In this document: positions 34,917 through 44,028 of the stretch, piece by piece
How positions within the stretch are numbered: position 1 is the first letter of the stretch
Layout of the letters: each line of letters begins with the position of its first letter
Assembly (NCBI RefSeq): GCF_000807855.2
Contig: NZ_JRYR02000001.1
Coordinates: forward strand, 62,001 to 126,000
DNA length: 64,000 nucleotides
Origin: Flammeovirga pacifica
GTDB taxonomy: Bacteria; Bacteroidota; Bacteroidia; Cytophagales; Flammeovirgaceae
Direction: 5' to 3'
Made by a program: the position numbers and the translations under genes
The notes under the pieces: generated by a model
Database searches by the model: none
The model's input: only the letters and a program-made list of their open reading frames with translations
Told to the model about the DNA's origin: nothing

Positions 34917-35522
34917 CTATTTCCCATTTTCTTTTAATACTGCTTGTTGAAGATAGGCCATGTATAAATCTTTCGCATGATGTGTCATTTTTATTATTTC
35001 CTTTTCATCTGTTAGCCATTGATCAAATGAGATACTGAGGTAGTGTTTGGCAGTTTCAGGGTCAACGTAATCGTTAGTAATAAAGATTTTTGCAGGATGA
35101 TCACTTACAAATTCTAGAAAAGGAACTAAGGGCTTTATATACTTCTTTTTACCACTTAATTGATAATTACGGCCTAATTGGAGATGCGAAATATCTACAT
35201 CTCTACCAATCAATTTATTGATCATCTGAATGATTGTAAGTTTAGGTCTAAGATTAAAAGTGAATAAGGGTTCTGGTGTTTCCATCCAGATTTCAAAAAC
35301 CATTTCTCTAGAACTTCCTTTGTTAGAATTTTTGTGATGTTGTAAATCCTTGGCTATAAATGTACATCTGATTTTTTCAAATATGATTTCAAATTGATAG
35401 TCACAATCAATACGAGAAATTCTGTACTCTTTAAAGTTGAAATCACAACTATTGTCAGCATATTGCTCATAGATATTTCTCCATGATTCAAAAGGGAAGT
35501 CGATGTTGAATGTAGTTTGCAT
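34917..35522 (-). CDS. Conserved hypothetical protein
   Basis: A 201-residue soluble protein without signal peptide. Its N-terminal half is rich in beta-strand-like segments (YRISRIDCDYQFEIIFEKIRCTFIA). The middle has LRPKLTIIQMINKLIGRDVDISHLQLGRNYQL, and the end is helical. No family is recognised. Codon usage and length look like an ordinary gene. It lies between two repeat-filled spaces. Confidence 0.6.
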   Translation of the reverse strand: MQTTFNIDFPFESWRNIYEQYADNSCDFNFKEYRISRIDCDYQFEIIFEKIRCTFIAKDLQHHKNSNKGSSREMVFEIWMETPEPLFTFNLRPKLTIIQMINKLIGRDVDISHLQLGRNYQLSGKKKYIKPLVPFLEFVSDHPAKIFITNDYVDPETAKHYLSISFDQWLTDEKEIIKMTHHAKDLYMAYLQQAVLKENGK

Positions 35523-35620
35523 GATTAAAATCGAAGTTTAAAAAGAATAGTGGTGATAGTTTTATTACCCTAATTTTACTATTTCAAATTATCAAAAAAG
35601 TGTAATAACATCAAATAAAT

Positions 35621-35823
35621 ACCTCCTAAAGAATTATTAGTTTTTACCTATTATATATTACTTGTAAAAAATGACAACACCAATACTGATGTTGTCATCT
35701 ACTATAACTCTTTCTAATAGAGAATAAACTCCTAATTCCTAACTTATTTCCCTAGTCGAGTGCTACAGTTATTCATAAAAAAGGTATTAGTTATTCTCTA
35801 TTAGTTATTACCTAAAAAACGTT
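35621..35823 (-). repeat. Dispersed repeat element copy with hairpin terminator (below the RlmI-like gene)
   Basis: Read on the minus strand, it starts at the stop codon of the methyltransferase gene with TTTTTTAGGTAATAACTAATAG. It then has GTTAGGAATTAGGAG and a hairpin ATGACAACA..TGTTGTCAT (35671-35679 and 35690-35698) with a T-run, and ends ACAAGTAATATATAATAGG. The copy after argS (39992-40170) has the same order of parts. The stem differs in two positions, each compensated on the other side. Confidence 0.7.
35666..35698 (-). terminator. Terminator of the RlmI-like gene
   Basis: A nine-bp stem (35671-35679 with 35690-35698) followed on the minus strand by a run of six T. It is part of the dispersed repeat element. 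Confidence 0.8.
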
Positions 35824-37005
35824 TTATTCTACATGAAGAACAAGTCCTTTTAAGTACTCGTTTTCAGGATAGAAAATATTAATAGGGTGGCAGTTTGGTT
35901 GTGATGTTTGATGAAGGATTCTTACATTCCTGTGCGCCTCTGCAGCTGCTTGGAATACGATTTTTCTAAAAAGTACTTTATCCACAACTTGAGAACATGA
36001 GAAAGTGAAAAGGATACCGCCCTTTTTTATCTTTCTGAATGCCTTAAGGTTCAGTTGTTTGTAACCTCTCGCTGCCTTAGTCAATACTTTAGATGATTTC
36101 GCAAAGGCAGGAGGATCAAGAATGACAACATCATAGTCATTGCTTTCCATGGCGTTAAGATGATCAAAAACATCGGCACAGTAACCGGTGTGTTCTCCAT
36201 TGTCGAATCCATTTAGTGTTGCATTTTCATCACACAATTCAATTGCAGATTTAGAGGCATCAACAGAATGAACCAATGTAGCACCTGCTTTAAGGGCATA
36301 CATTGAGAACCCGCCACTGTAAGAGAAGGTGTTCAATACTTTTTTATCTTTAGAGTACTGGCCTACTAAAGAACGAGCATCTCTTTGGTCTAAGAAGAAT
36401 CCTGTTTTTTGACCAGTTTCTACATCAACCCAAAATTTGACCCCATTTTCTAGTACTTCTACTTTCGGACTTCCCTGCTTTTCTGTTAACCACCCTTTGG
36501 GTGTTTCAACATTTTCTAAGCGTTTAGAAATTTCTTTCGATTTATTGAAAATACGTTCAAAACCTAAGTTTTGTATCGCTTTAATAATCATAGGAGCAAT
36601 TCTATCTACACCTTTGATAAGGATTTGAATAGAAACAAGATCATTATAAACATCCGCAATTAAACCGGGGAAGAAATCGCCTTCACCATGAATCAAACGA
36701 AAACAATTGGTTTCATCTGTGAGTACATGGGCTTTTCTTAATGCATAAGCAGAAGCTATTTTATTGTTCCAATATTCTTGGGTAGTCACCTCTGTCGGTC
36801 TTCTTGTGTATTCGAATACACGACAAACAATTTGATTACCTGGGGCGTAAAAGCCATAACCCAATAATTTCTCTCCGACAACGATTTCTACAATATCACC
36901 ATCTTCAAGTTCTTCAGGCATTTTCTCCACTGCTCCCGAATAGATCCAAGGGTGACGGTTATCTAACGCCTTTAATTTATTTTTCTTTATATATATCTTT
37001 TGCAT
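35824..37005 (-). CDS. Class I SAM-dependent rRNA methyltransferase (RlmI-like)
   Basis: A 393-residue protein of the RlmI/RlmK COG1092 type, which methylates a cytosine of 23S rRNA. The N-terminal PUA domain (residues 1-75; HPWIYSGAVEKM) is followed by a linker domain and a Rossmann domain with TGFFLDQRDAR, NTFSYSGGFSMYALKAGA (SAM site), DPPAFAKS and the catalytic Cys region FSCSQVV. All usual motifs are present. Monocistronic; the exact target base is inferred from the family. Confidence 0.92.
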   Translation of the reverse strand: MQKIYIKKNKLKALDNRHPWIYSGAVEKMPEELEDGDIVEIVVGEKLLGYGFYAPGNQIVCRVFEYTRRPTEVTTQEYWNNKIASAYALRKAHVLTDETNCFRLIHGEGDFFPGLIADVYNDLVSIQILIKGVDRIAPMIIKAIQNLGFERIFNKSKEISKRLENVETPKGWLTEKQGSPKVEVLENGVKFWVDVETGQKTGFFLDQRDARSLVGQYSKDKKVLNTFSYSGGFSMYALKAGATLVHSVDASKSAIELCDENATLNGFDNGEHTGYCADVFDHLNAMESNDYDVVILDPPAFAKSSKVLTKAARGYKQLNLKAFRKIKKGGILFTFSCSQVVDKVLFRKIVFQAAAEAHRNVRILHQTSQPNCHPINIFYPENEYLKGLVLHVE

Positions 37006-37121
37006 TGCTGTAATTTTTTTCTTTTTACTAAAGGATTATAACTTAATAATCTACTTTGCAGATTTAATTAGTTCTATCAATAAAATGGTAATATGAATCA
37101 AACTCAAAATTCTTACTACTA

Positions 37122-37916
37122 TTATCGAACTTCTTTACCCGAAAGAGTATTCTTCAATTTCATTAAAAATTCAAACGCTTTTGGCCCAAGTAGTTTTCGA
37201 GGGATATTGACAAGTTTTTCATAACGAATGAGTTTGGAGTAATAAGCATCCACTTCTGGAGACTGATTATGCTCTTTCACAATAGCCCAAGTTTCTAATT
37301 TACTAGGGATAGAACTTGTTTCGCTCAAACCTCCAGCCGCATATTTGGCTACATTCATTGATATATGTTGAAAAGAACATCCCTCAATAAATCGATTATA
37401 GATGAAATGGAAATCAGCAGATATCTTCCAGTTTTTCCATTCAAATGGATGTTCAATAAGTAGCTGTCTCTTGACGAAAATGGCTTGATGACTACAAATC
37501 ATTCCTTTCCAAAGGTCATTTGGTTGTCCTCCTTTTTTGATTTTGACAAAATGATCATAGACCACTTCATGATCACCATAAATTAAATCAGGCTGATCAA
37601 CCACTTTTTTAAAGAAAGTAGATAAGGTTTGAGCATCATAAAACTGATCTCCAGCATTCATGAATATCACATACTCACCTGAAGCGAGAAGAGTACCTTT
37701 ATTCATGGCATCATATATCCCTTTATCGGGTTCAGAAACCAATACATCAATATTATTTTTATACTTATTAATGATCGGAAGTGTATTGTCATTAGAATTT
37801 CCATCTACAACAATATACTCCATATCGGAAAAATCTTGTGAGATGACACTTTGCAAAGTGCCTTCGATTTCACTCTCACAATTCCAGGAAATAGTGATAA
37901 TACTTACTTTTGCCAT
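37122..37916 (-). CDS. Glycosyltransferase family 2
   Basis: A 264-residue GT-A enzyme. Motifs are SIITISWNCESEIEGTLQSV (residues 4-23), VVDGNSNDNT, SEPDKGIYDAMNKG and the DxD-like NAGDQF. The WKNWKISADFHF acceptor region is similar to GT2 enzymes of the WcaE type and to the transferase at 55.8 kb in this window. It stands alone away from the polysaccharide cluster, in front of argS. Sugar unknown. Confidence 0.88.
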   Translation of the reverse strand: MAKVSIITISWNCESEIEGTLQSVISQDFSDMEYIVVDGNSNDNTLPIINKYKNNIDVLVSEPDKGIYDAMNKGTLLASGEYVIFMNAGDQFYDAQTLSTFFKKVVDQPDLIYGDHEVVYDHFVKIKKGGQPNDLWKGMICSHQAIFVKRQLLIEHPFEWKNWKISADFHFIYNRFIEGCSFQHISMNVAKYAAGGLSETSSIPSKLETWAIVKEHNQSPEVDAYYSKLIRYEKLVNIPRKLLGPKAFEFLMKLKNTLSGKEVR

Positions 37917-38023
37917 GCTGCAAAGATAGGAGAAAGATAGAAGTTGAAATATAAATTGATATATATTAAATGCAGAAGTGATTAAAATAGCGTTCAGAAA
38001 TTAAAAACTTCCCGCTTTATTTT

Positions 38024-38031
38024 TATTTTTG
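38024..38031 (+). promoter_or_regulatory. Possible Bacteroidota -7 element for argS
   Basis: TATTTTTG fits the TAnnTTTG consensus 44 bp before the argS start. The -33 partner is not clear. Confidence 0.35.
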
Positions 38032-38074
38032 CAGGTTGTCGATTGGACAAGAATATTTTTGATTAAAATAAAGA

Positions 38075-39991
38075 ATGGAGCAACTTATCATAAATGGTAT
38101 TGCAGAAGCGGTAAAATCACTTTACGGTGTAGAATTAGAAGCTTCACGCATTGCACTTCAACCTACAAAAAAGGAATTTGAAGGATCTCTTACATTTGTC
38201 ACTTTTGGTTTGACAAAGCAGTTAGGAAAAAATCCTGTAGAAATTGGAGAAGCTATTGGTAACTACTTGAAAGAAAATGTAGATGCCGTAGCAGATTTTA
38301 ATATTGTAAAAGGATTCCTCAACTTAGTTATCAGCGATTCTGTTTGGGTGACAACTTTAGCCCAATTAGTAGAAGACGAAAACTATGGTAGGGTTGCTCG
38401 TAATGGAGAGAAAGTAATGGTGGAATATTCTTCACCAAATACAAACAAACCATTGCACTTGGGTCACTTAAGAAATAATTTCCTAGGTCATTCTGTTTCT
38501 TTGATTCTAGATGCTGCGGGATATGATGTTCAGAAAGTAAACTTAGTGAACGATAGAGGTATTCATATCTGTAAATCGATGTTAGCTTATGTAAAGTTTG
38601 GTAACGGAGAAACGCCATCAGCTACAGTTAAAGGAGATAAATTAGTGGGTAATTACTATGTAGCTTTTGATAAAGCCTACAAAAAAGAGATTGCTCAATT
38701 GATTTCTGACAAACAAAGCGATTATCCTTCTTTATCTGCTGTAGAAGATGTGAAAGCATTAAAAAAAGCGATTGAGGCAAAGGGTGCATCTAAGAAGAAT
38801 AAAATTCCTTTAACAGAGGAGGAAAAAGTTCAAATAAAAGATATTAAAGCTCTTTTAGAGTATGCAGAGAAAAATGCACCTCTTTTATTAGAAGCACAGG
38901 AAATGCTTCGTAAATGGGAAGCAGGGGATAAAGAAACTGTAGCTCTTTGGGAGAAAATGAACGGATGGGTATACGAAGGTTTCGCTCAGTCATACAAAAT
39001 GATGGGAGTGGAGTTTGATAATGTATACTACGAATCTCAAACTTACCTATTAGGTAAAGATATTGTTCAAGAAGGTTTAGACAGCGGAGTATTCTTCAAG
39101 AAAGAAAACGATTCTGTTTGGATTGACCTTAAGAAAGAAAAACTGGATGAGAAATTAGTATTAAGAGGGGATGGTACTGCTGTGTATATGACACAAGATA
39201 TGGGTACTGCCGACTTGAAATACAAAGATTTTGGTATGACTAAGTCAGTATATGTAGTAGGTAATGAGCAAGATTATCACTTCAAAGTACTGAAAGCCAT
39301 CATGAAGCACTTAGGAAGATCTTATGCAGATGGTATCTATCATTTATCTTATGGTATGGTAGAACTTCCTGAAGGTAAAATGAAATCAAGAGAAGGTACT
39401 GTTGTAGATGCAGACGATTTAATCCAAGAGATGATCGACACAGCAGAAGAACGTACAAAAGAATCTGGTAAGATTGATGGTTTCTCTGATAAGGAAGCAA
39501 GTGTATTGTTCAAGCAATTAGCTCTAGGTGCTCTTAAATATTACTTATTGAAAGTAGATCCTAAGAAAACAATGCTTTTCAATCCTCAAGAGTCAATTGA
39601 CTTCCAAGGAGATACAGGTGTGTACATTCAATACAATCACGCTAAAATTCAAGCGTTACTACGTAGAGCAGATAAAGACGGTATTAATTATACTACTTCT
39701 ACTTTCAAAGACCTTACAGAGTTATCCAATGCGGAATCTGATTTAGTGGCTCTTTTAGGTAAAATGAACGATAAAATCACAGAGTCAGCAGATGCCTATG
39801 CACCATCAATTATTGCTAATTATGCATTTGATGTAGCGAAGCAATACTCTAAAGTGTATTCAGAGTCTCCAATCTTCAACGAAGAAGATGAGGCAAAGAA
39901 AGCATTCAGAATTGCATTGTCAGCACAATCTGCAAAAGCAATCAATAACGCTTTAGCATTGATCGGTGTGCAATCTCCTGAGAGAATGTAA
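38075..39991 (+). CDS. argS: Arginine--tRNA ligase
   Basis: A 638-residue class I synthetase. It has an N-terminal tRNA-binding Add1 domain (residues 1-90), the HIGH motif as HLGH (about residue 128) in NTNKPLHLGHLRNN, and a KMSKS-like GKMKSREGT near residue 432. The C-terminal DALR anticodon domain ends in SPERM. The family is usually 550-600 long; a Lys/Glu-rich stretch (residues about 225-270, KKAIEAKGASKKNKIPLTEEE) accounts for the excess. Monocistronic, with its terminator inside a repeat element. Confidence 0.96.
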   Translation: MEQLIINGIAEAVKSLYGVELEASRIALQPTKKEFEGSLTFVTFGLTKQLGKNPVEIGEAIGNYLKENVDAVADFNIVKGFLNLVISDSVWVTTLAQLVEDENYGRVARNGEKVMVEYSSPNTNKPLHLGHLRNNFLGHSVSLILDAAGYDVQKVNLVNDRGIHICKSMLAYVKFGNGETPSATVKGDKLVGNYYVAFDKAYKKEIAQLISDKQSDYPSLSAVEDVKALKKAIEAKGASKKNKIPLTEEEKVQIKDIKALLEYAEKNAPLLLEAQEMLRKWEAGDKETVALWEKMNGWVYEGFAQSYKMMGVEFDNVYYESQTYLLGKDIVQEGLDSGVFFKKENDSVWIDLKKEKLDEKLVLRGDGTAVYMTQDMGTADLKYKDFGMTKSVYVVGNEQDYHFKVLKAIMKHLGRSYADGIYHLSYGMVELPEGKMKSREGTVVDADDLIQEMIDTAEERTKESGKIDGFSDKEASVLFKQLALGALKYYLLKVDPKKTMLFNPQESIDFQGDTGVYIQYNHAKIQALLRRADKDGINYTTSTFKDLTELSNAESDLVALLGKMNDKITESADAYAPSIIANYAFDVAKQYSKVYSESPIFNEEDEAKKAFRIALSAQSAKAINNALALIGVQSPERM

Positions 39992-40330
39992 TTTAGGTAA
40001 TAAGTAATAGATAATAACTATAATACCGTCACTAACCTGTTTTTGAGTTAGGAACTAGGAGGTAGAAGTTAGGAGTTAGTGCACTATTAATTAGATAATA
40101 ATAGATGGCAATATCAGTGATGGTATTGCCATTTTTTTATAAGTAATAGATAATAACTAATAACTTTTTGCTTCAAGACTAATATAAAAATTATAAACAG
40201 GTTAGTAACCAAGTGAGTGTTCCCATAAAGAGGAGCGTATATCGAGAAACTCCTAACTCCTAACTCCTAACTCCTAACTTAAACCTCTTTATTACCTATT
40301 CGTTATTACCTATTACTTATCCCCTGGGAT
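39992..40330. repeat. Dispersed repeat element copies after argS
   Basis: From the argS stop on, the order of parts is TTAGGTAATAAGTAATAG, GTTAGGAACTAGGAGG, GTTAGGAGTTAG, a hairpin terminator, and ATAAGTAATAGATAATAACTAATAAC. After a spacer comes an inverted block: AGGAGCGTAT, (ACTCCTA)x4 at 40249-40276, and the reversed TTATTACCTATTCGTTATTACC. The remaining 40331-40409 holds the next promoter and nothing else notable. Confidence 0.75.
40105..40138 (+). terminator. Terminator of argS
   Basis: ATGGCAATA (40105-40113) pairs with TATTGCCAT (40124-40132), followed by T7. It is homologous in sequence and place to the terminator at 35666-35698. Confidence 0.85.
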
Positions 40331-40350
40331 TAACATTCGTTAAAATTCAC

Positions 40351-40358
40351 TACCTTTG
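40351..40358 (+). promoter_or_regulatory. Possible -7 element of the thioesterase gene
   Basis: TACCTTTG matches the Bacteroidota TAnnTTTG consensus 52 bp before the start codon. The -33 part is not clear. Confidence 0.4.
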
Positions 40359-40409
40359 TAAAACACGTGCGATTAATAATTACACTTAAACACTAACTTT
40401 TACAATACT

Positions 40410-40817
40410 ATGAAACAACAAACACCAAAAGGAGACTTACTCCTTAGAACACTTGCTATGCCTGCTGATACCAATGCTAATGGAGATATCTTCGGTGGTT
40501 GGATAATGTCGCAGATGGATATTGCTGGGGGGATTTTAGCGAAAGAAACGGCTAGAGGGAGAACGGTTACGGTAGCTGTGGATGGAATGACTTTTCATAA
40601 GCCTGTAGCTGTAGGAGATGCAGTTTGTATTTATGGGGAAGTCGTGAAGTTGGGGAAAACCTCTATGAAAATCCATTTAGAAGTATGGGCAAAACCTTTA
40701 TTAGAAGGGCACGATGATGTAGCTAATTATTTGGTGACAGAAGGAATGTTTATTTATGTAAGCATAGATGATAATAAAAAACCGAAATTAATTGAGGTCA
40801 GAAATGAAGTCGCTTAA
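40410..40817 (+). CDS. Acyl-CoA thioesterase (YciA-like, hotdog fold)
   Basis: A 135-residue hotdog-fold protein with NANGDIFGGWIMSQMDIAGG near residues 22-41 (catalytic Asp in GDIFGGW) and VDGMTFHKPVAVGDAVCIYGEV, typical of YciA/BACH-type acyl-CoA hydrolases. It hydrolyses acyl-CoA in the cytoplasm, with chain length unknown. Monocistronic; a strong terminator follows. Confidence 0.9.
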   Translation: MKQQTPKGDLLLRTLAMPADTNANGDIFGGWIMSQMDIAGGILAKETARGRTVTVAVDGMTFHKPVAVGDAVCIYGEVVKLGKTSMKIHLEVWAKPLLEGHDDVANYLVTEGMFIYVSIDDNKKPKLIEVRNEVA

Positions 40818-40842
40818 TAATAATTAAACGATTTAATCTGTT

Positions 40843-40897
40843 GAATACGATCACTTTACTATTTTAAATAAATACTAAGGTGATCGTATTCTTTTTT
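40843..40897 (+). terminator. Terminator of the thioesterase gene
   Basis: GAATACGATCAC (40843-40854) and GTGATCGTATTC (40880-40891) are perfectly complementary, followed by six T. The 25-base loop is AT-rich. Confidence 0.85.
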
Positions 40898-40985
40898 ATA
40901 GTTGGAGTAGTAACAAACCAATAACCCTGAACTATTAATGATTTTTTGACGTGGTGATGTTAAGGCTAAAACCCTTTTGTCAAAA

Positions 40986-42449
40986 ATGCTATTTAACTCA
41001 CTAGAATTCACCTTATTTATTCCTATTGTATTTTTACTGTATTGGTTTGCCTTTCAGAAAAATACGAGACATCAAAATATTTTTTTGGTGATAAGTAGCT
41101 ATGTCTTTTATGGTTGGTGGGACGAGAGGTTTCTAATTTTGATTTTTCTTAGTACAGTATCAGATTTCTGGATCGCACAACAAATAGGACAATCAACCAA
41201 TAAAAGATTAAAAAGAAAATGGTTGTATTTAAGTCTTTTTGTCAACTTAGGTGTTCTAGGCTTTTTTAAATACTTTAATTTTTTCTCAAAATCATTTACT
41301 GATGCTTTTACTATTCTTGGTCAAACTCCCTCTGATCCTTTGTTATTGAACATAATCTTACCTGTAGGTATCAGTTTTTATACTTTTCAAACCTTAAGTT
41401 ATTCTTTGGATGTATATCAAGATAAACTAAAACCAACCCAAGACTTTATATCTTTTACTGCCTATGTTAGTTTCTTTCCTCAATTAGTGGCAGGGCCTAT
41501 CGAAAGAGCAAATCACTTACTTCCTCAGTTTCAAAAAGGAAGAGCTTTTTCATATGATAAGGCCACAGATGGAATGCGACAAATTTTATGGGGATTGTTT
41601 AAGAAAGTTGTCATCGCAGACAATTGTGCCGAATATGCTAATTTGATATTTAGTAATTATGAAGATTACTCTACGTCTTCTTTGTGGTTAGGGGCGATCT
41701 TCTTTAGTTTTCAAATTTATGGAGATTTCTCTGGATATTCTGATATAGCTATTGGTCTATCAAGGTTATTTGGTTTTGAACTGATGCAAAATTTCTCTAC
41801 TCCTTATTTTTCTCGAGACATCGCAGAGTTTTGGAGGAGGTGGCATATCAGCTTGTCTTCTTGGTTTAGAGATTATCTATATATACCATTAGGAGGAAGC
41901 AGGGGAGGAACCTATCAAAAAATAAGAAATGTATTTATCATCTTTATTGTAAGTGGCTTTTGGCACGGGGCTTCATGGAACTTTATTATATGGGGAACCT
42001 TAAACGCATTGTTTATTTTACCCTTAGTGCTATTTCAATTAAATCGAAACCACTTAACTATTGTAGCGTCTAATAGGAGGTTTCCGTCAATCAAAGAAGT
42101 TGGGCAAATGTCTTTCACTTTTTTCTTAACATTGATTGCTTGGGTCTTTTTTCGATCAGAATCCTTAACGGATGCCTTTCAATATTTACAAGGGATGTTT
42201 ACATTTTCAGGAAATATAATTCCTACCCAACAACTATTTGATGCTACATCATTATCCATTAAAAAATTATTTCTTTTGATAGTGATCTTTCTTTGGATGG
42301 AATGGATAAACCGAGAGAAAAGACATACCCTTGAAAAGTTCGGAACCACTTGGCCTAGAATAATAAGGTTCGGATTCTACTACTGCTTATTGATATTCAT
42401 TTTTATGTATTCTGGAGACGAACAAGAATTTATTTATTTTCAATTTTAA
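40986..42449 (+). CDS. MBOAT family O-acyltransferase (AlgI-like)
   Basis: The start is set at ATG 40986 (MLFNSLEFTLF), as in AlgI/DltB proteins; a TTG three codons earlier is not needed. The 487-residue multi-helix protein has the MBOAT core FPQLVAGPIERANHLLPQF, FGYSDIAIG-like YSDIAIGLSRLFG, FWRRWHISLSSWFRDYLYIPLGG, and the catalytic His in FWHGASWNFIIWG. AlgI-like enzymes move acyl (usually acetyl) groups across the membrane to polysaccharides. The next gene is a probable SGNH-like partner two bases away. Confidence 0.93.
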   Translation: MLFNSLEFTLFIPIVFLLYWFAFQKNTRHQNIFLVISSYVFYGWWDERFLILIFLSTVSDFWIAQQIGQSTNKRLKRKWLYLSLFVNLGVLGFFKYFNFFSKSFTDAFTILGQTPSDPLLLNIILPVGISFYTFQTLSYSLDVYQDKLKPTQDFISFTAYVSFFPQLVAGPIERANHLLPQFQKGRAFSYDKATDGMRQILWGLFKKVVIADNCAEYANLIFSNYEDYSTSSLWLGAIFFSFQIYGDFSGYSDIAIGLSRLFGFELMQNFSTPYFSRDIAEFWRRWHISLSSWFRDYLYIPLGGSRGGTYQKIRNVFIIFIVSGFWHGASWNFIIWGTLNALFILPLVLFQLNRNHLTIVASNRRFPSIKEVGQMSFTFFLTLIAWVFFRSESLTDAFQYLQGMFTFSGNIIPTQQLFDATSLSIKKLFLLIVIFLWMEWINREKRHTLEKFGTTWPRIIRFGFYYCLLIFIFMYSGDEQEFIYFQF

Positions 42450-42451
42450 TT

Positions 42452-43576
42452 ATGAAGAAATACCTCATACATACCGCTCTTTTTTTAGGGTTATCTTTAT
42501 TTTTCTTCATTCCGCCACTTAGCCTTCTGATGGTGACAAGAGAAATATTCACGGACCTTGATCCAGTTATTCAGTCTAATGAACCTTATCTTATTGGGTT
42601 CGGCATGAAAGAGGAAAACTACAAATTTTTAAAGTGGCAATCACTCTTAAAGCAAAATAGAAAGGAAGTACTCGTATTAGGGTCGTCTAGAGTATTACAA
42701 TTCAGAAGTGAAATGTTTACGACTAGTTTCTATAATGCAGGGTTCACAATTAAGAAGATGAGAGATTTTCTCCCTTTTTTGACACATTTACCTGAAGAGA
42801 AGTATCCCAAAATATTATTGATAGGATTAGATCAATGGATGTTTAACCCAGAAACGAACAAAATTCATAGTCATTATTTTCAAAAACCAATTTGGGAAAG
42901 TACGGTCTCTTATTTACCAAGTATGCACAACCTTTCTAAATCATGGAAATACCTTATTGAAGAAAGGCAATTGCTATTACAAAGACATCATAAGCATTTT
43001 ACTAGGATTGGGATTAATGCGACTGTTTATAATACAGGCTTTAGAAACGATGGAAGTAAGTACTATGGGTATCAAATTTATCATTTACTCCATCAAAATC
43101 AAGAAGTTTATGATTATCAATTCTCAGATACCTTTAAAAGAATAGATAAGGGTAAAATGAATTTTGAATATGCCTTTAAGTTAGATCTCAATGCATATAA
43201 CGATTTATATATGCTACTTTCTTTTTGCCAACAGCATGAAATAAAAGTAGTCGGTATTTTACCTCCTTTTGCTAAAGTTGTTAATCAAAAGATGTGTATA
43301 TCCGGAAACTATCAATACATCGACAAAATATATCCTCAAATTCAACCTCTTTTTCAACAATTTAATTTCGAATGTTATGATTTTAAGGATATGTCAAACT
43401 TTGGAGCGACAGATACAGAAGTTTTAGATGGTTTTCATGGCGGGGAGAAGATGTATCTACGATTATTAATCCAAATGCTTCAACAAAAATCCATACTCAA
43501 TCAAGTTTGTAATAAAAACCGATTGGAGAAGGATTTAGAAAATGCAGTAAATCCATTGAAAGTGTATCCGAATTAA
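42452..43576 (+). CDS. SGNH/AlgJ-like partner of the MBOAT acyltransferase
   Basis: A 374-residue protein anchored by an N-terminal helix (residues 4-29). GSSRVLQFRSEMF after residue 75 is a block-I-like Ser motif (GSSR), and DGFHGG near residue 330 resembles the DxxH block V. This is the layout of AlgJ/AlgX or DltD-type partners that transfer the acyl group onto a glycan outside. Two bases separate it from the MBOAT gene, so the pair is almost certainly co-transcribed. The family assignment is by motif and context only. Confidence 0.7.
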   Translation: MKKYLIHTALFLGLSLFFFIPPLSLLMVTREIFTDLDPVIQSNEPYLIGFGMKEENYKFLKWQSLLKQNRKEVLVLGSSRVLQFRSEMFTTSFYNAGFTIKKMRDFLPFLTHLPEEKYPKILLIGLDQWMFNPETNKIHSHYFQKPIWESTVSYLPSMHNLSKSWKYLIEERQLLLQRHHKHFTRIGINATVYNTGFRNDGSKYYGYQIYHLLHQNQEVYDYQFSDTFKRIDKGKMNFEYAFKLDLNAYNDLYMLLSFCQQHEIKVVGILPPFAKVVNQKMCISGNYQYIDKIYPQIQPLFQQFNFECYDFKDMSNFGATDTEVLDGFHGGEKMYLRLLIQMLQQKSILNQVCNKNRLEKDLENAVNPLKVYPN

Positions 43577-44028
43577 GAAAAAGTTTCAAATAGTGATTAC
43601 ACTATTTGATGAGAAAGATCTTTTAACAAATTAATATTTGGCTAAGAATTAGCTCTGGTGTTTTTTTATTGAATAAGCAATTTATGGAGAGTCCATCATT
43701 GATTTTACTTTCATATTTCTATCACCCTTAGTTTTTTAGCACCTCTGAGAGAGGTTTTTCAAAATGTCAATAACTAAACCTGGTTACAGTTTATATCTTT
43801 CAAAAAGTAAGTTTCTATATTTTTGAAAATGAATCGTTTATTAAAAAATCATTAAATGAAGATCTTTTAGGATAAAAGTATAAATTAACCAATTATTATT
43901 CTTACATTTGGGATGAGATTAGATAACAAACTTGTTTTTTTGGTTTTAAAGTTAGTCCGACTGGTTTTTAAATTGTTCAAACTTTTGATATTTCATCTCA
44001 TGTTTTTATTATTTTTATTATTTGTAAG
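43577..44028. other. Long leader of the RRM gene
   Basis: A 452-bp AT-rich space. It holds a perfect nine-bp hairpin (43587-43608, loop ATTA) just after the preceding gene, and the small terminator at 43741-43759. The remaining 270 bp is probably a long 5' UTR of the RNA-binding protein gene, with no coding stretch and no known riboswitch seen. Confidence 0.45.
43741..43759 (+). terminator. Short hairpin terminator
   Basis: ACCTCT (43741-43746) pairs with AGAGGT (43750-43755) around GAG, followed by four more T. Confidence 0.5.

Noticed and set aside
43577-44028. Known riboswitch or small RNA
   Set aside because: No conserved riboswitch core could be recognised by eye in this leader; only simple hairpins are visible.
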